A DNA stretch of 64,000 bases from Rossellomorea vietnamensis (lineage in GTDB: Bacteria; Bacillota; Bacilli; Bacillales; Bacillaceae_B). This document shows, in pieces, positions 35,254-44,580 of the stretch (within the stretch, counting starts at the first letter, position 1; every line of letters begins with the position of its first letter). The translations under genes and the position numbers were made by a program. Location: assembly GCF_008180615.1 (NCBI RefSeq), contig NZ_VTEH01000007.1:113184-177183 (forward strand), written 5' to 3'. The notes under the pieces are model-generated. The model saw only the letters and a list, made by a program, of their open reading frames with translations. It made no database searches and was not told where the DNA came from.

Positions 35254-35904
35254 ATGACTGAACAAAACGATATGCTCGATATACTATTGAACAGCGATGA
35301 AAAGCTGACGGAAAAGCAGCAGAAAATCCTTGAAGCCGCGCTGGAAATCTTTGCGGAAAAAGGGTATTCTGCTACTTCTACCAGTGAAATCGCCAAAAAA
35401 GCAGGCGTGGCTGAAGGGACGATCTTCCGCCACTACAAAACAAAAAAAGATTTATTGCTTTCGATTATTGCACCGACTATGGCTAAGCTTATTGCACCTT
35501 TTGTCATGCGTGATATCAATAAAGTCCTGAATACAAAACATGAAAAGTATGAGGATTTTTTGAAAGCCATGATCTTGAACCGCCAGGCTTTCTTGAGGGA
35601 AAATATGAGTGCGTTCCGGATCCTGATACAGGAAATCCCTTTTCATCCCGAACTGAAGGAACAATTCAAGGAGCATATTGCTGAAAAGGTCTTTCATCGT
35701 TTTCAGCACTTGGTTAACTTCTATAAAGAAAAAGGCCAGATCATTGAGCTGCCGACAGAAGCTGTTATCCGCTTCACTGCTTCCAGTGTATTCGGCTACC
35801 TTCTCATCCGGCATATATTCCTCCCCGAGGCGAAATGGGACGATGAAAAAGAGATCGAGATGACTGTTCATATGATTATGAATGGGATAGGGGCACAGGA
35901 GTAA
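35254..35904 (+). CDS. TetR/AcrR family repressor
   Basis: 216-aa regulator. The N-terminal helix-turn-helix (about 17-62: EKQQKILEAALEIFAEKGYSATSTSEIAKKAGVAEGTIFRHYKTKKDLL) is followed by a helical ligand domain. As last gene of the exporter operon, 27 bases after the permease, it most likely binds the paired TGAGTGATTACTCA operators at the operon promoter and is released by the transporter substrate, which is unknown. Confidence 0.92.
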   Translation: MTEQNDMLDILLNSDEKLTEKQQKILEAALEIFAEKGYSATSTSEIAKKAGVAEGTIFRHYKTKKDLLLSIIAPTMAKLIAPFVMRDINKVLNTKHEKYEDFLKAMILNRQAFLRENMSAFRILIQEIPFHPELKEQFKEHIAEKVFHRFQHLVNFYKEKGQIIELPTEAVIRFTASSVFGYLLIRHIFLPEAKWDDEKEIEMTVHMIMNGIGAQE

Positions 35905-35984
35905 GCGAAGTGGTTATAGGATAATCTCACGAACATAGCGGGACTCGGTTCAAAATTCAATCGATTGATCACTAGTGTAGGAAT

Positions 35985-36170
35985 GAAGTACTTCGCTGGC
36001 GGAGCGAGGTACATCACCAGAATAAATTCTCAAAATAATGTACTTCGCTGGCGGAGCTAGGTACATCAAAAGGGGAATTTCTCAAGATAATGTACTTCGC
36101 TGGCGGAGCGAGGGACATCAAAAGAACAAATTCTCAAGATAATGTACTTCGCTGGCGGAGCGAGGCATCA
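35985..36170. repeat. Four-copy 52-bp hairpin array (array C)
   Basis: CTTCGCTGGCGGAGC starts at 35991, 36043, 36095 and 36147, steps of exactly 52. Each unit holds a hairpin ATGTAC-TTCGCT-GGCG-GAGCGA-GGTACAT and a spacer like CAAAAGAACAAATTCTCAAG. It fills the gap between the convergent TetR and sacA genes. Confidence 0.93.
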
Positions 36171-36176
36171 AATATA

Positions 36177-36205
36177 GAGGGATGCCCCTTAAATGGGCAT
36201 CCCTC
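36177..36205. terminator. Hairpin terminator between TetR gene and sacA
   Basis: GAGGGATGCCC/GGGCATCCCTC perfect 11-bp stem; followed on the plus strand by TTAGT and on the minus strand by TATATTTG, so U tracts are weak. Confidence 0.65.
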
Positions 36206-36236
36206 TTAGTCATGTACAGGTGAAAAAAACTTCTTT

Positions 36237-37697
36237 TTACAAATCCCACTTATCCACTTGCAGCAATTCAATAGAATCATCACAGAAGAATCTGATTCGC
36301 GACGAGTCTTTTTGCGGGTAAATCCTGGCTGTCATGACTTTTTCACCGCCATTGATGAATATTTCAACAGAAGAAAGGTCGATGAAAATGTGAAGGTCCA
36401 GGAGGTTTTCATCCAGCTCGATTTCTGCTTTCCTGACACCACCGGGCCCTTCACCGGAGAGGCTGCGATCAAGCACAAAGCTTCTTTCTTCTTTTATATA
36501 AAGAAGTTCCGTTTCCTCCTTGTGTCCGGCTCTCAGTTTTAATCCGAACTGTGATGCTTTCTTCGCATCAATTGTGACTTTCAGTTCCACAGCATTTCCC
36601 TCTACGCCGGGTAATGAGGTTTCACCTTCAACGGTCACATTTTTAAATTGCTTATGATTTCTCCGCCTTTTCTCCAATTCGGGCACTGGTTTGGACTTCA
36701 GTTTACCGTTTTCCAAAACCAGTTCACGCGGAATGGTCATCGCCCCTGCAAAGCTCTCCTCCTGCTCCGGCATCTGGCTCTCCCACATATTCATCCAGGC
36801 AATCATGATTCTTCTCCCATCCTGGTCTTCCATCGTTTGCGGCGCGTAAAAATCGAAACCGTGATCGAGCAGCTTAAAATCACCATGTTGAAGTTGGCCT
36901 GATTCGTAATCAAGAGCTCCGATCACATAGCCGGCCTGATGCAGGTTCTGATAAAGATTACCTTCCGGCTTCATTCCCTGCGGAGACATCACAAGGATGG
37001 TCCGGCCGTCGATTTCAAACAGATCGGGGCACTCCCACATGAACCCGAAGTTGCCTTCCCCTTTCGCTGCTACGTTGACAAACTCCCATTTAATAAGGTC
37101 TTCGGAGCGGTATAAGAGGACCTGTCCAACATGGTCTTTAGTCCGTGAACCGAGGACACAATAATAGTGATCCCCTTTTTTCCAAACCTTTGGATCTCTG
37201 AAATGATAAGGATGGATATCCCCTTGGGGAGCAGGGTCGATGATCGGGTTTTCTGCTATTTTTTCAAAAGTCATTCCATCCTCGCTCACGGCCAGGCATT
37301 GTGTCTGATAAAGATCTGTATCATGATCCGGGCCTGTCCATTGATTTCCGGTATACATCAGGTAAAGCTTCCCGTCTTTTTCTATCGCACTGCCGGAAAA
37401 ACAGCCATCACGGTCATACTCTTCACCCGGAGCCAATGCAATTGGTGCCTCTTCCCAATAGGCAAGATCCTTGCTTTTGAAATGCCCCCAGTACATCGGT
37501 CCCCACTCAGGTGAAAACGGATGATGCTGATAGAAAAGGTGGTATTCTCCCTTATAATAGCTGAAGCCATTCGGATCGTTCATCCAGAAAGCAGGCGGTG
37601 ACATGTGGTAAGCCGGTTTCCAAGGACTTCCACTGACCTTTTCACGCATTTTATTGACAGAGGCTGCTGCCTCTTCGATCTTTTTTTGATGATTCAT
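36237..37697 (-). CDS. sacA: Sucrose-6-phosphate hydrolase / beta-fructofuranosidase (GH32)
   Basis: 486-aa GH32 hydrolase cutting the fructosyl bond of sucrose, sucrose-6-phosphate or fructo-oligosaccharides. The nucleophile is in FWMNDPNG (about 37-44), the transition-state Asp in FRDPKVWK (about 167-174) and the acid/base Glu in WECPDLF (about 221-227). A C-terminal beta-sandwich (about 345-486) completes the family layout. There is no signal peptide, so it acts inside the cell. It is last in the sugar operon, after a weak hairpin at 37764-37795. An ABC importer would bring in unphosphorylated sugar, so true specificity may be sucrose or oligosaccharide. Confidence 0.9.
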   Translation of the reverse strand: MNHQKKIEEAAASVNKMREKVSGSPWKPAYHMSPPAFWMNDPNGFSYYKGEYHLFYQHHPFSPEWGPMYWGHFKSKDLAYWEEAPIALAPGEEYDRDGCFSGSAIEKDGKLYLMYTGNQWTGPDHDTDLYQTQCLAVSEDGMTFEKIAENPIIDPAPQGDIHPYHFRDPKVWKKGDHYYCVLGSRTKDHVGQVLLYRSEDLIKWEFVNVAAKGEGNFGFMWECPDLFEIDGRTILVMSPQGMKPEGNLYQNLHQAGYVIGALDYESGQLQHGDFKLLDHGFDFYAPQTMEDQDGRRIMIAWMNMWESQMPEQEESFAGAMTIPRELVLENGKLKSKPVPELEKRRRNHKQFKNVTVEGETSLPGVEGNAVELKVTIDAKKASQFGLKLRAGHKEETELLYIKEERSFVLDRSLSGEGPGGVRKAEIELDENLLDLHIFIDLSSVEIFINGGEKVMTARIYPQKDSSRIRFFCDDSIELLQVDKWDL

Positions 37698-37763
37698 TAT
37701 TACCCTCCTGATTAATCAACTATTTTATTTCTATCATAAATAACGCAGCCTGCATAAACAAGG

Positions 37764-37795
37764 CTGCCCCCTATCTTTGGAGAGATAGGAGGCAG
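37764..37795 (-). terminator. Intercistronic hairpin between the permease and sacA
   Basis: Minus-strand CTGCCTCCTATCT/AGATAGGGGGCAG stem without a T tract, 13 bases after the permease stop codon. It probably reduces read-through into sacA or stabilises the upstream mRNA. Confidence 0.6.
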
Positions 37796-37807
37796 TTATT
37801 AAATACG

Positions 37808-38638
37808 TTATTTTCCTCCTGTGAATGATACTCCTTTAATGAAATACTTATTAAAGAAAGCATAGATCAGCAGGACTGGCAGTGTGAATGCCATGGATGC
37901 GGCCATTATATAGTTCCAATAACTTACGTACTGGCCTTTAAAGGTATTTAGCCCGAGCGGCAGGGTGTACATCTCTGCATCCGTCATGATAATCAGCGGC
38001 CTCATGAAATCATTCCAGAAGCCCATGAAAACAAAGATTGCCTGAGCAGCAAGAGCTGGCTTGGCAAGCGGTAATACGATCTTGAAAAAGATGCCAAGCC
38101 TGCTCAATCCATCGATTTGTGCTGCTTCTTCAAGCTCCTGCGGGAAGTTGACGAAGAACTGGCGCATCATGAAAATAAAGGTTGCGTTGATCATCGCGGG
38201 CACAATCATCCCTTGGTAAGAGTTCAGCCAGCCCAGTTCTTTCAGAATCAAATAGTTTGGTATCATCGTTACTTGTGCAGGGATCATTAACACAGCCAGA
38301 ATGATGATGAACAATGCTTTCTTTCCAGGGAAGGTCAAACGCGCAAGGGCGTAACCCGCCATGGAGTTAAAGATGATGTTCAAGAATGTCCCTACTCCTG
38401 CTATAATCAAGCTGTTTAACATCCAGCGGGGGAATAAGTCCTGCTCAACAAAGATCTGTCTATAGTTATCAAGAGTAAAGTTTTTCGGAAAGAAATTAAT
38501 GGTCCCGCTAACGATCTCTTCAAGTGTCTTGAATGATGAAGACAGAGCCCAGAAAAATGGGATAAGGGTAGTGATGGCATATGCAACAAGGATGATATAT
38601 AATAAGCGTTTGCTGAATGACGTTTTTTTGGTTTTCAT
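37808..38638 (-). CDS. Carbohydrate ABC importer permease (MalG type)
   Basis: 276-aa CUT1-family permease with six membrane segments. The EAA loop is EELEEAAQIDGLSRLGIFFKIVLPLAKPA (about 178-206), where the ATPase docks. It is paired with the MalF-type permease 10 bases upstream. No ATPase gene is in the cluster, so a shared MsmX-like ATPase elsewhere is expected, as for other CUT1 systems of bacilli. Confidence 0.92.
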   Translation of the reverse strand: MKTKKTSFSKRLLYIILVAYAITTLIPFFWALSSSFKTLEEIVSGTINFFPKNFTLDNYRQIFVEQDLFPRWMLNSLIIAGVGTFLNIIFNSMAGYALARLTFPGKKALFIIILAVLMIPAQVTMIPNYLILKELGWLNSYQGMIVPAMINATFIFMMRQFFVNFPQELEEAAQIDGLSRLGIFFKIVLPLAKPALAAQAIFVFMGFWNDFMRPLIIMTDAEMYTLPLGLNTFKGQYVSYWNYIMAASMAFTLPVLLIYAFFNKYFIKGVSFTGGK

Positions 38639-38648
38639 ATTATCCTCC

Positions 38649-39548
38649 TTAATATAGCGATTCTTCTTTCGAGAATTTACGCTGAAGCAAAGTCGCCACT
38701 AGAATGATAATGGCAAGGGCAAATGCCAGCGCTGCTGCATATCCCATGGTTCCAAGAGTCTTAAATGCATATTGATAGATTAATAGTACAACTGTCAAAG
38801 TGGAGTTATCAGGTCCACCTGATCCACCTGAGAAAATGTAGGATTGGTCGAACAACTGGAACGTGCCGATGAGGCCCATGATGACAACAAAGGATGTAAC
38901 CGGTCGCAGGAATGGGACTGTTACATAGAAAAACTTTTGAATGGCATTGGCGCCATCAAGATCAGCTGCTTCGTAGAGCGAATCCGGTATATCCTGCAGA
39001 GCAGCCAGATAGATGACCATGAAGAACGGTGCTGTTGCCCAGATGTTCATAATCATGATCGCATTTAACGCAATATCAGGGTCTCCCAGGAAGTTGTAAG
39101 TCGGAAGCCCGATGAAATCAAGAATATGGTTAATCAGCCCGTTTTTGTTGTACATCCACATGAAAATCAGTGTCAACACAGCTGAAGATGTCAGTGTTGG
39201 CAGGAAGTAAACAATGCGGAAGAATTTTTCTCCTTTTAATCCCGCGTTCAGTGTGGCTGCCAGTACAAGCGCCAGAAACGTCTGGACCGGAACAACAATC
39301 AGAACATATTTAGCTGTATTCTTTAAAGCAATGATTGCCCTTTGGTCATCCATGATCCTTGCAAAGTTTTCGAATGCCACGAAGTTCATTGAAGTTCCCC
39401 CGAGCAGTTCAACCTTATGGAAGGCCAGGAAAATGGCGTATAGAATTGGACCGATGATGAATAATGTTAGAACGAATATGGCTGGGGACATAAAGAAATA
39501 TCCTTGTCCTGTTTCTCTCAGCGCTTTCTTGGAAGTTCTTCTGGTCAT
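38649..39548 (-). CDS. Carbohydrate ABC importer permease (MalF type)
   Basis: 299-aa CUT1 permease with six membrane segments and an EAA loop near residues 190-215 (DSLYEAADLDGANAIQKFFYVTVPFLRP). The start ATG at 39548 gives MTRRTSKKALRE and follows GGGGG; an upstream in-frame ATG would add 25 residues with no ribosome site. It lies 10 bases before the MalG-type gene and after the binding-protein gene. Confidence 0.9.
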   Translation of the reverse strand: MTRRTSKKALRETGQGYFFMSPAIFVLTLFIIGPILYAIFLAFHKVELLGGTSMNFVAFENFARIMDDQRAIIALKNTAKYVLIVVPVQTFLALVLAATLNAGLKGEKFFRIVYFLPTLTSSAVLTLIFMWMYNKNGLINHILDFIGLPTYNFLGDPDIALNAIMIMNIWATAPFFMVIYLAALQDIPDSLYEAADLDGANAIQKFFYVTVPFLRPVTSFVVIMGLIGTFQLFDQSYIFSGGSGGPDNSTLTVVLLIYQYAFKTLGTMGYAAALAFALAIIILVATLLQRKFSKEESLY

Positions 39549-39689
39549 TTCATAACCCCCGATATCATTTAGTGATGTTCTTTTACATGAACTCTTTCTA
39601 TCGAAGTCCCATCCACAGGACATCGACAGAAAGAATACAGTAAAAGGGGAGAAGAGGAACTCAAACCCAGCCCCTCTTCACCTTCTATA

Positions 39690-40949
39690 TTAGTTGTTGT
39701 CGATTTCACTGTTTGCCTGTTTTTGGGCTTCTTCAAGGGCTTCATCCAGTGGGCGGTCTCCCAGGAAGGCGCTGACAAACTGGTTATTGAAGTTATTCAC
39801 GACTATCGGAAGGTTTGTTCCTTCAGACCAAACGGTTGCGTAAGGAGCTCCCGCTACTAGTGCACCGCGCAGTTCATCTTGGTCATATCCAAGCTTTTCT
39901 GCGACTGACTTACGAGTAGGAAGTGCGAACCCTTTAGATGTCCAAGTCTCCATTCCTTCTTTTCCAGTCAGGTAAGAAAGCAGTTCCCATGAAGCTTCTT
40001 TCTTTTCAGAAGCCGCATTCATTACGTAAGCCACTGTGTAAGCCATAGTTCCTTTTTCACCATTGATTGTCGGTACTTCAGCTGTGCCGTAGTCGACTCC
40101 AGGGAATGTATCAGCCATAAATGGAATGGCCCAGTTTCCTTCGATGACCATTGCCGCTTTTCCCTGTCCGAACATTTCTGCCCCCCACGATGCTCCCACT
40201 TCAGAAGGCTGTGCGGATGTCTTAGCGTCATTGCGTTGATCAATAATAGGCTGAAGTGCTTCTACCACTTCAGGAGAAGCAAAGTTCGCTTTGCCATCTT
40301 TCACAACATCCCCGCCAAGTGATTCTGCGATGTAGTAAAGGCGCGCTAGCTCAGGAGCTACACCAAAACCATAAACATCTCCCTCTGTCAGTTTTTCAGA
40401 AGCCGTTTGAAGCTCTTCCCATGTTTGGGGTACTTCCAATCCTGCTTCTTTAAACATTGTTTTGTTGTAGAATAGTGCAAGCGTCGAGTAATCCTTTGGG
40501 AAACCATATGTTTTTCCGTCAACCTGGAAAGCTTCCAGCATCGGCTTTTCAAAATCTTCCACATCAAACTCTTCTGTTACATATTCATCAAGCGGTTCAA
40601 CAACACCTGTTTCAATTAAAGCAGGGGCTTCGAAGGCATCCAGGTAGAATACATCAGGGCCTTCCCCGCCGATCAGGCGTGTTTTCATAACATCCATGTA
40701 CTGCTCGGAAATAACCTCGAGTTTTACATCAATATCCGGGTGTGATGCTTCAAAATCTTCCAATGTCTGCTCAAGCAATTTTTGTTCAGAAGGATTTCCA
40801 CCCCAGCCCGCCAATGTTACTTGGGTTTTTTCTCCATCTCCTTCATTGCTGGAGCTGTCACCTGTATTATCTGAGTTGCTGCATCCTCCAAGAACCGAAC
40901 CAACGAGCATTGTTGTAATTCCTAAACCAGCCAACCACTTTTTCGTCAT
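39690..40949 (-). CDS. Sugar ABC importer substrate-binding lipoprotein
   Basis: 419-aa CUT1 solute-binding protein. The lipoprotein signal MTKKWLAGLGITTMLVGSVLGGC has its lipobox LGGC with the modified Cys at residue 23, followed by a Ser/Asn/Asp-rich linker. The mature part has the Family 1 extracellular binding pattern (GGEGPDVFYLDAFEAPALIETG, YGFPKDYSTLALFYNKTMFKEAG, TWEELQ). It should be anchored on the outer face of the membrane and deliver an oligosaccharide to the two permeases. Sequence alone does not fix the sugar. Confidence 0.92.
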   Translation of the reverse strand: MTKKWLAGLGITTMLVGSVLGGCSNSDNTGDSSSNEGDGEKTQVTLAGWGGNPSEQKLLEQTLEDFEASHPDIDVKLEVISEQYMDVMKTRLIGGEGPDVFYLDAFEAPALIETGVVEPLDEYVTEEFDVEDFEKPMLEAFQVDGKTYGFPKDYSTLALFYNKTMFKEAGLEVPQTWEELQTASEKLTEGDVYGFGVAPELARLYYIAESLGGDVVKDGKANFASPEVVEALQPIIDQRNDAKTSAQPSEVGASWGAEMFGQGKAAMVIEGNWAIPFMADTFPGVDYGTAEVPTINGEKGTMAYTVAYVMNAASEKKEASWELLSYLTGKEGMETWTSKGFALPTRKSVAEKLGYDQDELRGALVAGAPYATVWSEGTNLPIVVNNFNNQFVSAFLGDRPLDEALEEAQKQANSEIDNN

Positions 40950-41015
40950 TTTAAAGACCCCTTCCGTCTTGTTTATAAAATTTATTTAAAGGAAAATGCA
41001 TCCTATAAACCGCCA

Positions 41016-43112
41016 TTAAACTTCTTGAATTTCAAAACCTGTGGTATTTTCCAAGACCTCAGTCTTAATGCCGGATACATCTCTTGTTATCCGGAGTGAA
41101 AGGATCCCCTCTCCTATCCTCATGGAGCGTACAGTCAATTCATTCATCCCATCCAGAAGGAAAGGATTTATTGTCACCTTATTCTCTGCGCTGTCCGGAT
41201 TCATACCGAGCAAGCCCTGGACAAATACGAGCGGAGTTCCAGCAGCCCATGCTTGCGGAGAACAAGCGACCGGATACTTCACGGCTTTCCCGATCTTATC
41301 CTCATAGCCGCAGAATAGTTCAGGCAGGCGGTCATACTCAAAGTGAGCCGCTGCTTTGATGAGCCCTTCAATTACCTTCTTAGCATGTGACTGAAGCCCA
41401 AGTCTGTTCATCCCCAGCAAAATCATGCTGTTGTCGTGAGGCCAGATGCTTCCATCATGGTAGCTCATCGGATTGTAACCGGCTTCGCCTTTGCCCATTG
41501 TCCTGATACCGTAACCCGAGAACATTTTTTCTGAAGTAAGAGTATCACTTACCTTGATGCTTCTTTCTTCGCTGAGCATTTCCGAGAACAGCACATGTCC
41601 CGGGTTCGAAGTGATCGTTCCTACCTGATTTTTATCCTGATCAAGAGCAATGGCATAGAATTGCTGATCTTCCATCCAGAATTCTTTTTCGAATTTCTCT
41701 TTTAACCGACCGGCCTGTTCCAGAAGGGCTTCTGACTTCTCCGTCTGTCCGAGTTTTTTATAAATAGAGGCAATCCCCTGCTTGGCTTGGTAGACATACC
41801 CTTGAACTTCCGAAAGGGCAATCGGCGTCTTCGCATAATCACCATTACGGTGGACAATGGAATCTCCGGAGTCTTTCCAGCCCTGGTTGGCAATCCCTTT
41901 TTCAGCTTCCTGATGATACTCGACGAACAAGTCTCCATCCCGGTCACCGTACTCGTCAATCCACTGCAATGCCCTTCTCACGTTATCTTCTAACCTATGG
42001 AAAGTATCAAGATCATTCGTCCATTTTACATATTCCGTCAGCAGCACCAGGAATAACGGGGTAGCATCAATAGTTCCGTAGTAGGGGGTGAATGGAATCT
42101 GTCCGGTATTCGCCAATTCTCCGTAACGGATTTCGTGCATGATTTTGCCTGGCTGCTCATCTCTCCAAGGATCTACTTTGGTTCCCTGCAGGCTCGCCAT
42201 GGTAAGCAGCGTGCCTTTTGCCACTTCCGGCTGAAAAGCAAGCATTTGCAGGGCGGCAATCAGGCTGTCCCGCCCGAATGGAACTCCGAACCAAGGCAGA
42301 CCGGCAACCGGAAACCTTCCATAGCCAATGTCTGTCAGCAGCACTCTAAGATCATCTGTCCCTCTATCAACCAGCCTTTGGAGAGGCAAATAGTCAGTTT
42401 TGACTGATGTCATGCCGTTTTCCCATTCAGTGTAAGATGCTTTCAATTTCTCCAAAGCTTCACCTGGCAAAAGTTGTACAGGGTTATTCTCTTCTCCCTC
42501 TTTAGGCGCCACCATAAAAGTGATAGACTTGGATTCTTCATGTCCGAGCGACAACAAGAAGGAGACATCTCCTTGCTCTGTTGCCTTTTCGGCAGGCATA
42601 TCCCATTTAACAGATGTCGTTCTCTTGATCTCATCGGCACCTTCGTACAAGAAGTCAATTTGTTCACCTTTTATACGCTGGCCTCTTCTGCTTCCAACTT
42701 TCCCCGTCTGGAAGCCCCTGACGATGAACATATCTTTGAAGTCCACATCGAAATGGGCACTCAGTTCAAAGGAAACAGGCTTGGGATAGTAGTTCTTGGC
42801 TGTAACAGTTTCATATAAGATGTCATCGTATATGAATCTTGTTCTCTCTATTTCTACCGACTCCCGCCAAAGAATCAGTCCCCCGTCTTTCTCTTGATGG
42901 GGATTCGTCATGAGGATCTTGGCCATATAATTTTCCGACCCATCGGAATGAAGCAGGATTGGTTCTTCTCCATTGATTTTCAAATTGAACTTGCTGAGGT
43001 AGCGGGTATCCTTCATGTATAATCCTAATCCATACGAGTGATTTTCTACGATATCCCCCTTTTCATCTGTTAAGAAGAAAAGATTGTTTTCTTTAATTAC
43101 ACGATAATTCAT
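41016..43112 (-). CDS. GDE-type glucosidase (amylo-alpha-1,6-glucosidase family)
   Basis: 698-aa cytoplasmic enzyme. The N-terminal GDE_N_bis-like beta domain (about 5-195, NNLFFLTDEKGDIV...GLGLYMKDTRYLSKF) is followed by an (alpha/alpha)6 barrel with WFGVPFGRDSLI (about 278) and YHDGSIWPHDNSMI (about 553), typical of the family. Such proteins are often annotated as glycogen debranching enzymes, but lone copies in sugar operons probably act on small glucosides. The start at 43112 (MNYRVIKENN) follows GGAGGT. It is the first gene of the sugar operon, behind two LacI-type operators. Confidence 0.85.
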   Translation of the reverse strand: MNYRVIKENNLFFLTDEKGDIVENHSYGLGLYMKDTRYLSKFNLKINGEEPILLHSDGSENYMAKILMTNPHQEKDGGLILWRESVEIERTRFIYDDILYETVTAKNYYPKPVSFELSAHFDVDFKDMFIVRGFQTGKVGSRRGQRIKGEQIDFLYEGADEIKRTTSVKWDMPAEKATEQGDVSFLLSLGHEESKSITFMVAPKEGEENNPVQLLPGEALEKLKASYTEWENGMTSVKTDYLPLQRLVDRGTDDLRVLLTDIGYGRFPVAGLPWFGVPFGRDSLIAALQMLAFQPEVAKGTLLTMASLQGTKVDPWRDEQPGKIMHEIRYGELANTGQIPFTPYYGTIDATPLFLVLLTEYVKWTNDLDTFHRLEDNVRRALQWIDEYGDRDGDLFVEYHQEAEKGIANQGWKDSGDSIVHRNGDYAKTPIALSEVQGYVYQAKQGIASIYKKLGQTEKSEALLEQAGRLKEKFEKEFWMEDQQFYAIALDQDKNQVGTITSNPGHVLFSEMLSEERSIKVSDTLTSEKMFSGYGIRTMGKGEAGYNPMSYHDGSIWPHDNSMILLGMNRLGLQSHAKKVIEGLIKAAAHFEYDRLPELFCGYEDKIGKAVKYPVACSPQAWAAGTPLVFVQGLLGMNPDSAENKVTINPFLLDGMNELTVRSMRIGEGILSLRITRDVSGIKTEVLENTTGFEIQEV

Positions 43113-43135
43113 GATGAGACCTCCTGAGCGGCTTT

Positions 43136-43212
43136 CCAAAACGTTTCGGTTTTTCGCTAAAATTTTAACAGCGCCTCAAGGAAGCGCTTACTATATATCC
43201 GAAACGTTTCGG
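43136..43212 (-). promoter_or_regulatory. Operator region of the sugar operon (two LacI sites, one cre-like site)
   Basis: CCGAAACGTTTCGG (43199-43212) is a perfect palindrome, and CCAAAACGTTTCGG (43136-43149) is a second copy with one change, the spacing being 63 bases. Between them AGGAAGCGCTTACT (43179-43192) resembles a CcpA cre site with three mismatches. The same LacI-type motif recurs at 44315-44328 before the regulator gene. Confidence 0.82.
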
Positions 43213-43290
43213 TTTTAGTGGAATTTTATGTTAAGTCAGTCGCAAGGACAAGGATTCTGTCCATGCGGCTCTTACTATCTATTTATTGTT

Positions 43291-44304
43291 TTATTGTTGT
43301 AAACCAGTACTTTCTCGCTTTTTTAATTCTGTATTTAGAATAACTTGTTTCGGCTGATCCCCTTTTGTAAGAAGATCCAGCAGCATTCTGGCTGCTTCAA
43401 AACCAAGCTGAAATTTATTCTGTGCAATCGTGGTTAGCGCAGGGCTTACATAGGAAGCAAGCAGGATATCATCATACCCGATAATCGAGATGTCTTCCGG
43501 AACTTTTTTCCCAAGTTCCTGTGCAGCTTTCATCGCTCCAATTGCCATTAGATCACTGGCACAAAATAGCGCAGTAATTTCAGGGTGTTTCATCAACAGA
43601 TCTTTTGTGACAAAGTTGGCTTCATCTTCTTTGAAGCTTCCGTCCACCACAAATTCAGGTTTGAAAGATATACCCGCATTTTCCAGAGCCCGCTTATATC
43701 CGTTCAATCGCTTCTGGCTGACAAACGCATACTCGTGGCCATTGACCATCCCAATATTCCGATGCCCGAGTTCTAGTAAGTGCTGGACCGCTTTATCAGC
43801 TCCCAGTTCATTATCAGTAGTAACATAACCTACCCTGTCGGAAGAGATCGGAATATCAATCAGTACACAAGGAATATCACTATCTACTACTTCTTTAAGA
43901 TAAGGATCATCCGTCCTGATACCTTGGATTATTACTCCGTCCACCCGTCTTTCCCGGCACAACTGTGTATAGGTCTTTTCCCTTTGCATAGAGGAGTTGG
44001 TGTTAAAGAGAACCAGGTCGTAATTCATTTCCGAGGTGCATTCATTCACACCTGCAAGAACTTCAACTGTAAAGTTATCCTTGACGCTTTCTTTTGTGAA
44101 ACCTGAAACCAGGAGGCCGATTGTTTGGGATTTATTCATCACCAGACTTCGGGCGAGCGTATTCGGACTGTAATTCATTTCTTTGGCAACAGCAGCGATC
44201 TTCTGACGGGTGAGTTCTTTCACATCCGAATACCCGTTAAGAGCCCGCGATACCGTCGTAACAGAGACGCCGGCTGCTTTTGCAATATCTTTAATAGTAG
44301 TCAC
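43291..44304 (-). CDS. LacI family transcriptional regulator
   Basis: 337-aa repressor. The N-terminal helix-turn-helix and hinge are TTIKDIAKAAGVSVTTVSRALNG (about 2-24) and YSPNTLARSLVMNKS. The periplasmic-binding-like domain runs from about 60 to 330. The start is GTG at 44304 after GGAGGAG. It is followed, 150 bases downstream on the same strand, by the sugar operon. Matching CCRAAACGTTTCGG sites before both units suggest it controls the operon and itself. Confidence 0.93.
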   Translation of the reverse strand: MTTIKDIAKAAGVSVTTVSRALNGYSDVKELTRQKIAAVAKEMNYSPNTLARSLVMNKSQTIGLLVSGFTKESVKDNFTVEVLAGVNECTSEMNYDLVLFNTNSSMQREKTYTQLCRERRVDGVIIQGIRTDDPYLKEVVDSDIPCVLIDIPISSDRVGYVTTDNELGADKAVQHLLELGHRNIGMVNGHEYAFVSQKRLNGYKRALENAGISFKPEFVVDGSFKEDEANFVTKDLLMKHPEITALFCASDLMAIGAMKAAQELGKKVPEDISIIGYDDILLASYVSPALTTIAQNKFQLGFEAARMLLDLLTKGDQPKQVILNTELKKRESTGLQQ

Positions 44305-44314
44305 TTGAGCTCCT

Positions 44315-44374
44315 CCAAAACGTTTCGGAAATTTCTTCTTGGTTGAATCTTAAATCATTTTGAAAACGATTTCA
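44315..44374 (-). promoter_or_regulatory. LacI operator and perfect CcpA cre site before lacI-type gene
   Basis: CCAAAACGTTTCGG (44315-44328) repeats the operon operator. TGAAAACGATTTCA (44361-44374) matches the cre consensus TGWAANCGNTNWCA at every position. This points to autoregulation plus catabolite repression by CcpA. Confidence 0.82.
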
Positions 44375-44538
44375 ATACTTTTCTTAAAAATTTCCCTTTA
44401 AAATATTTCCACTATTTTGTTCTAAACCAGATGCAGTGCTGCACGGAGGCTGGAATCATAAAGCCGTTTCATTCTTCCTTCCTGAATTCTGAATTTTATT
44501 CTTCATCTCCTCCTGTATACGGTAGACCTTTAATACAG

Positions 44539-44568
44539 AAAAAAGCAGAACCCATAAGATTCTGCTTT
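44539..44568 (-). terminator. Terminator of the metNIQ-amidohydrolase operon
   Basis: Minus-strand AAAGCAGAA/TTCTGCTTT stem followed by TTTTT, shortly after the M20 stop codon. Confidence 0.88.
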
Positions 44569-44580
44569 CAGTGTATTCTA

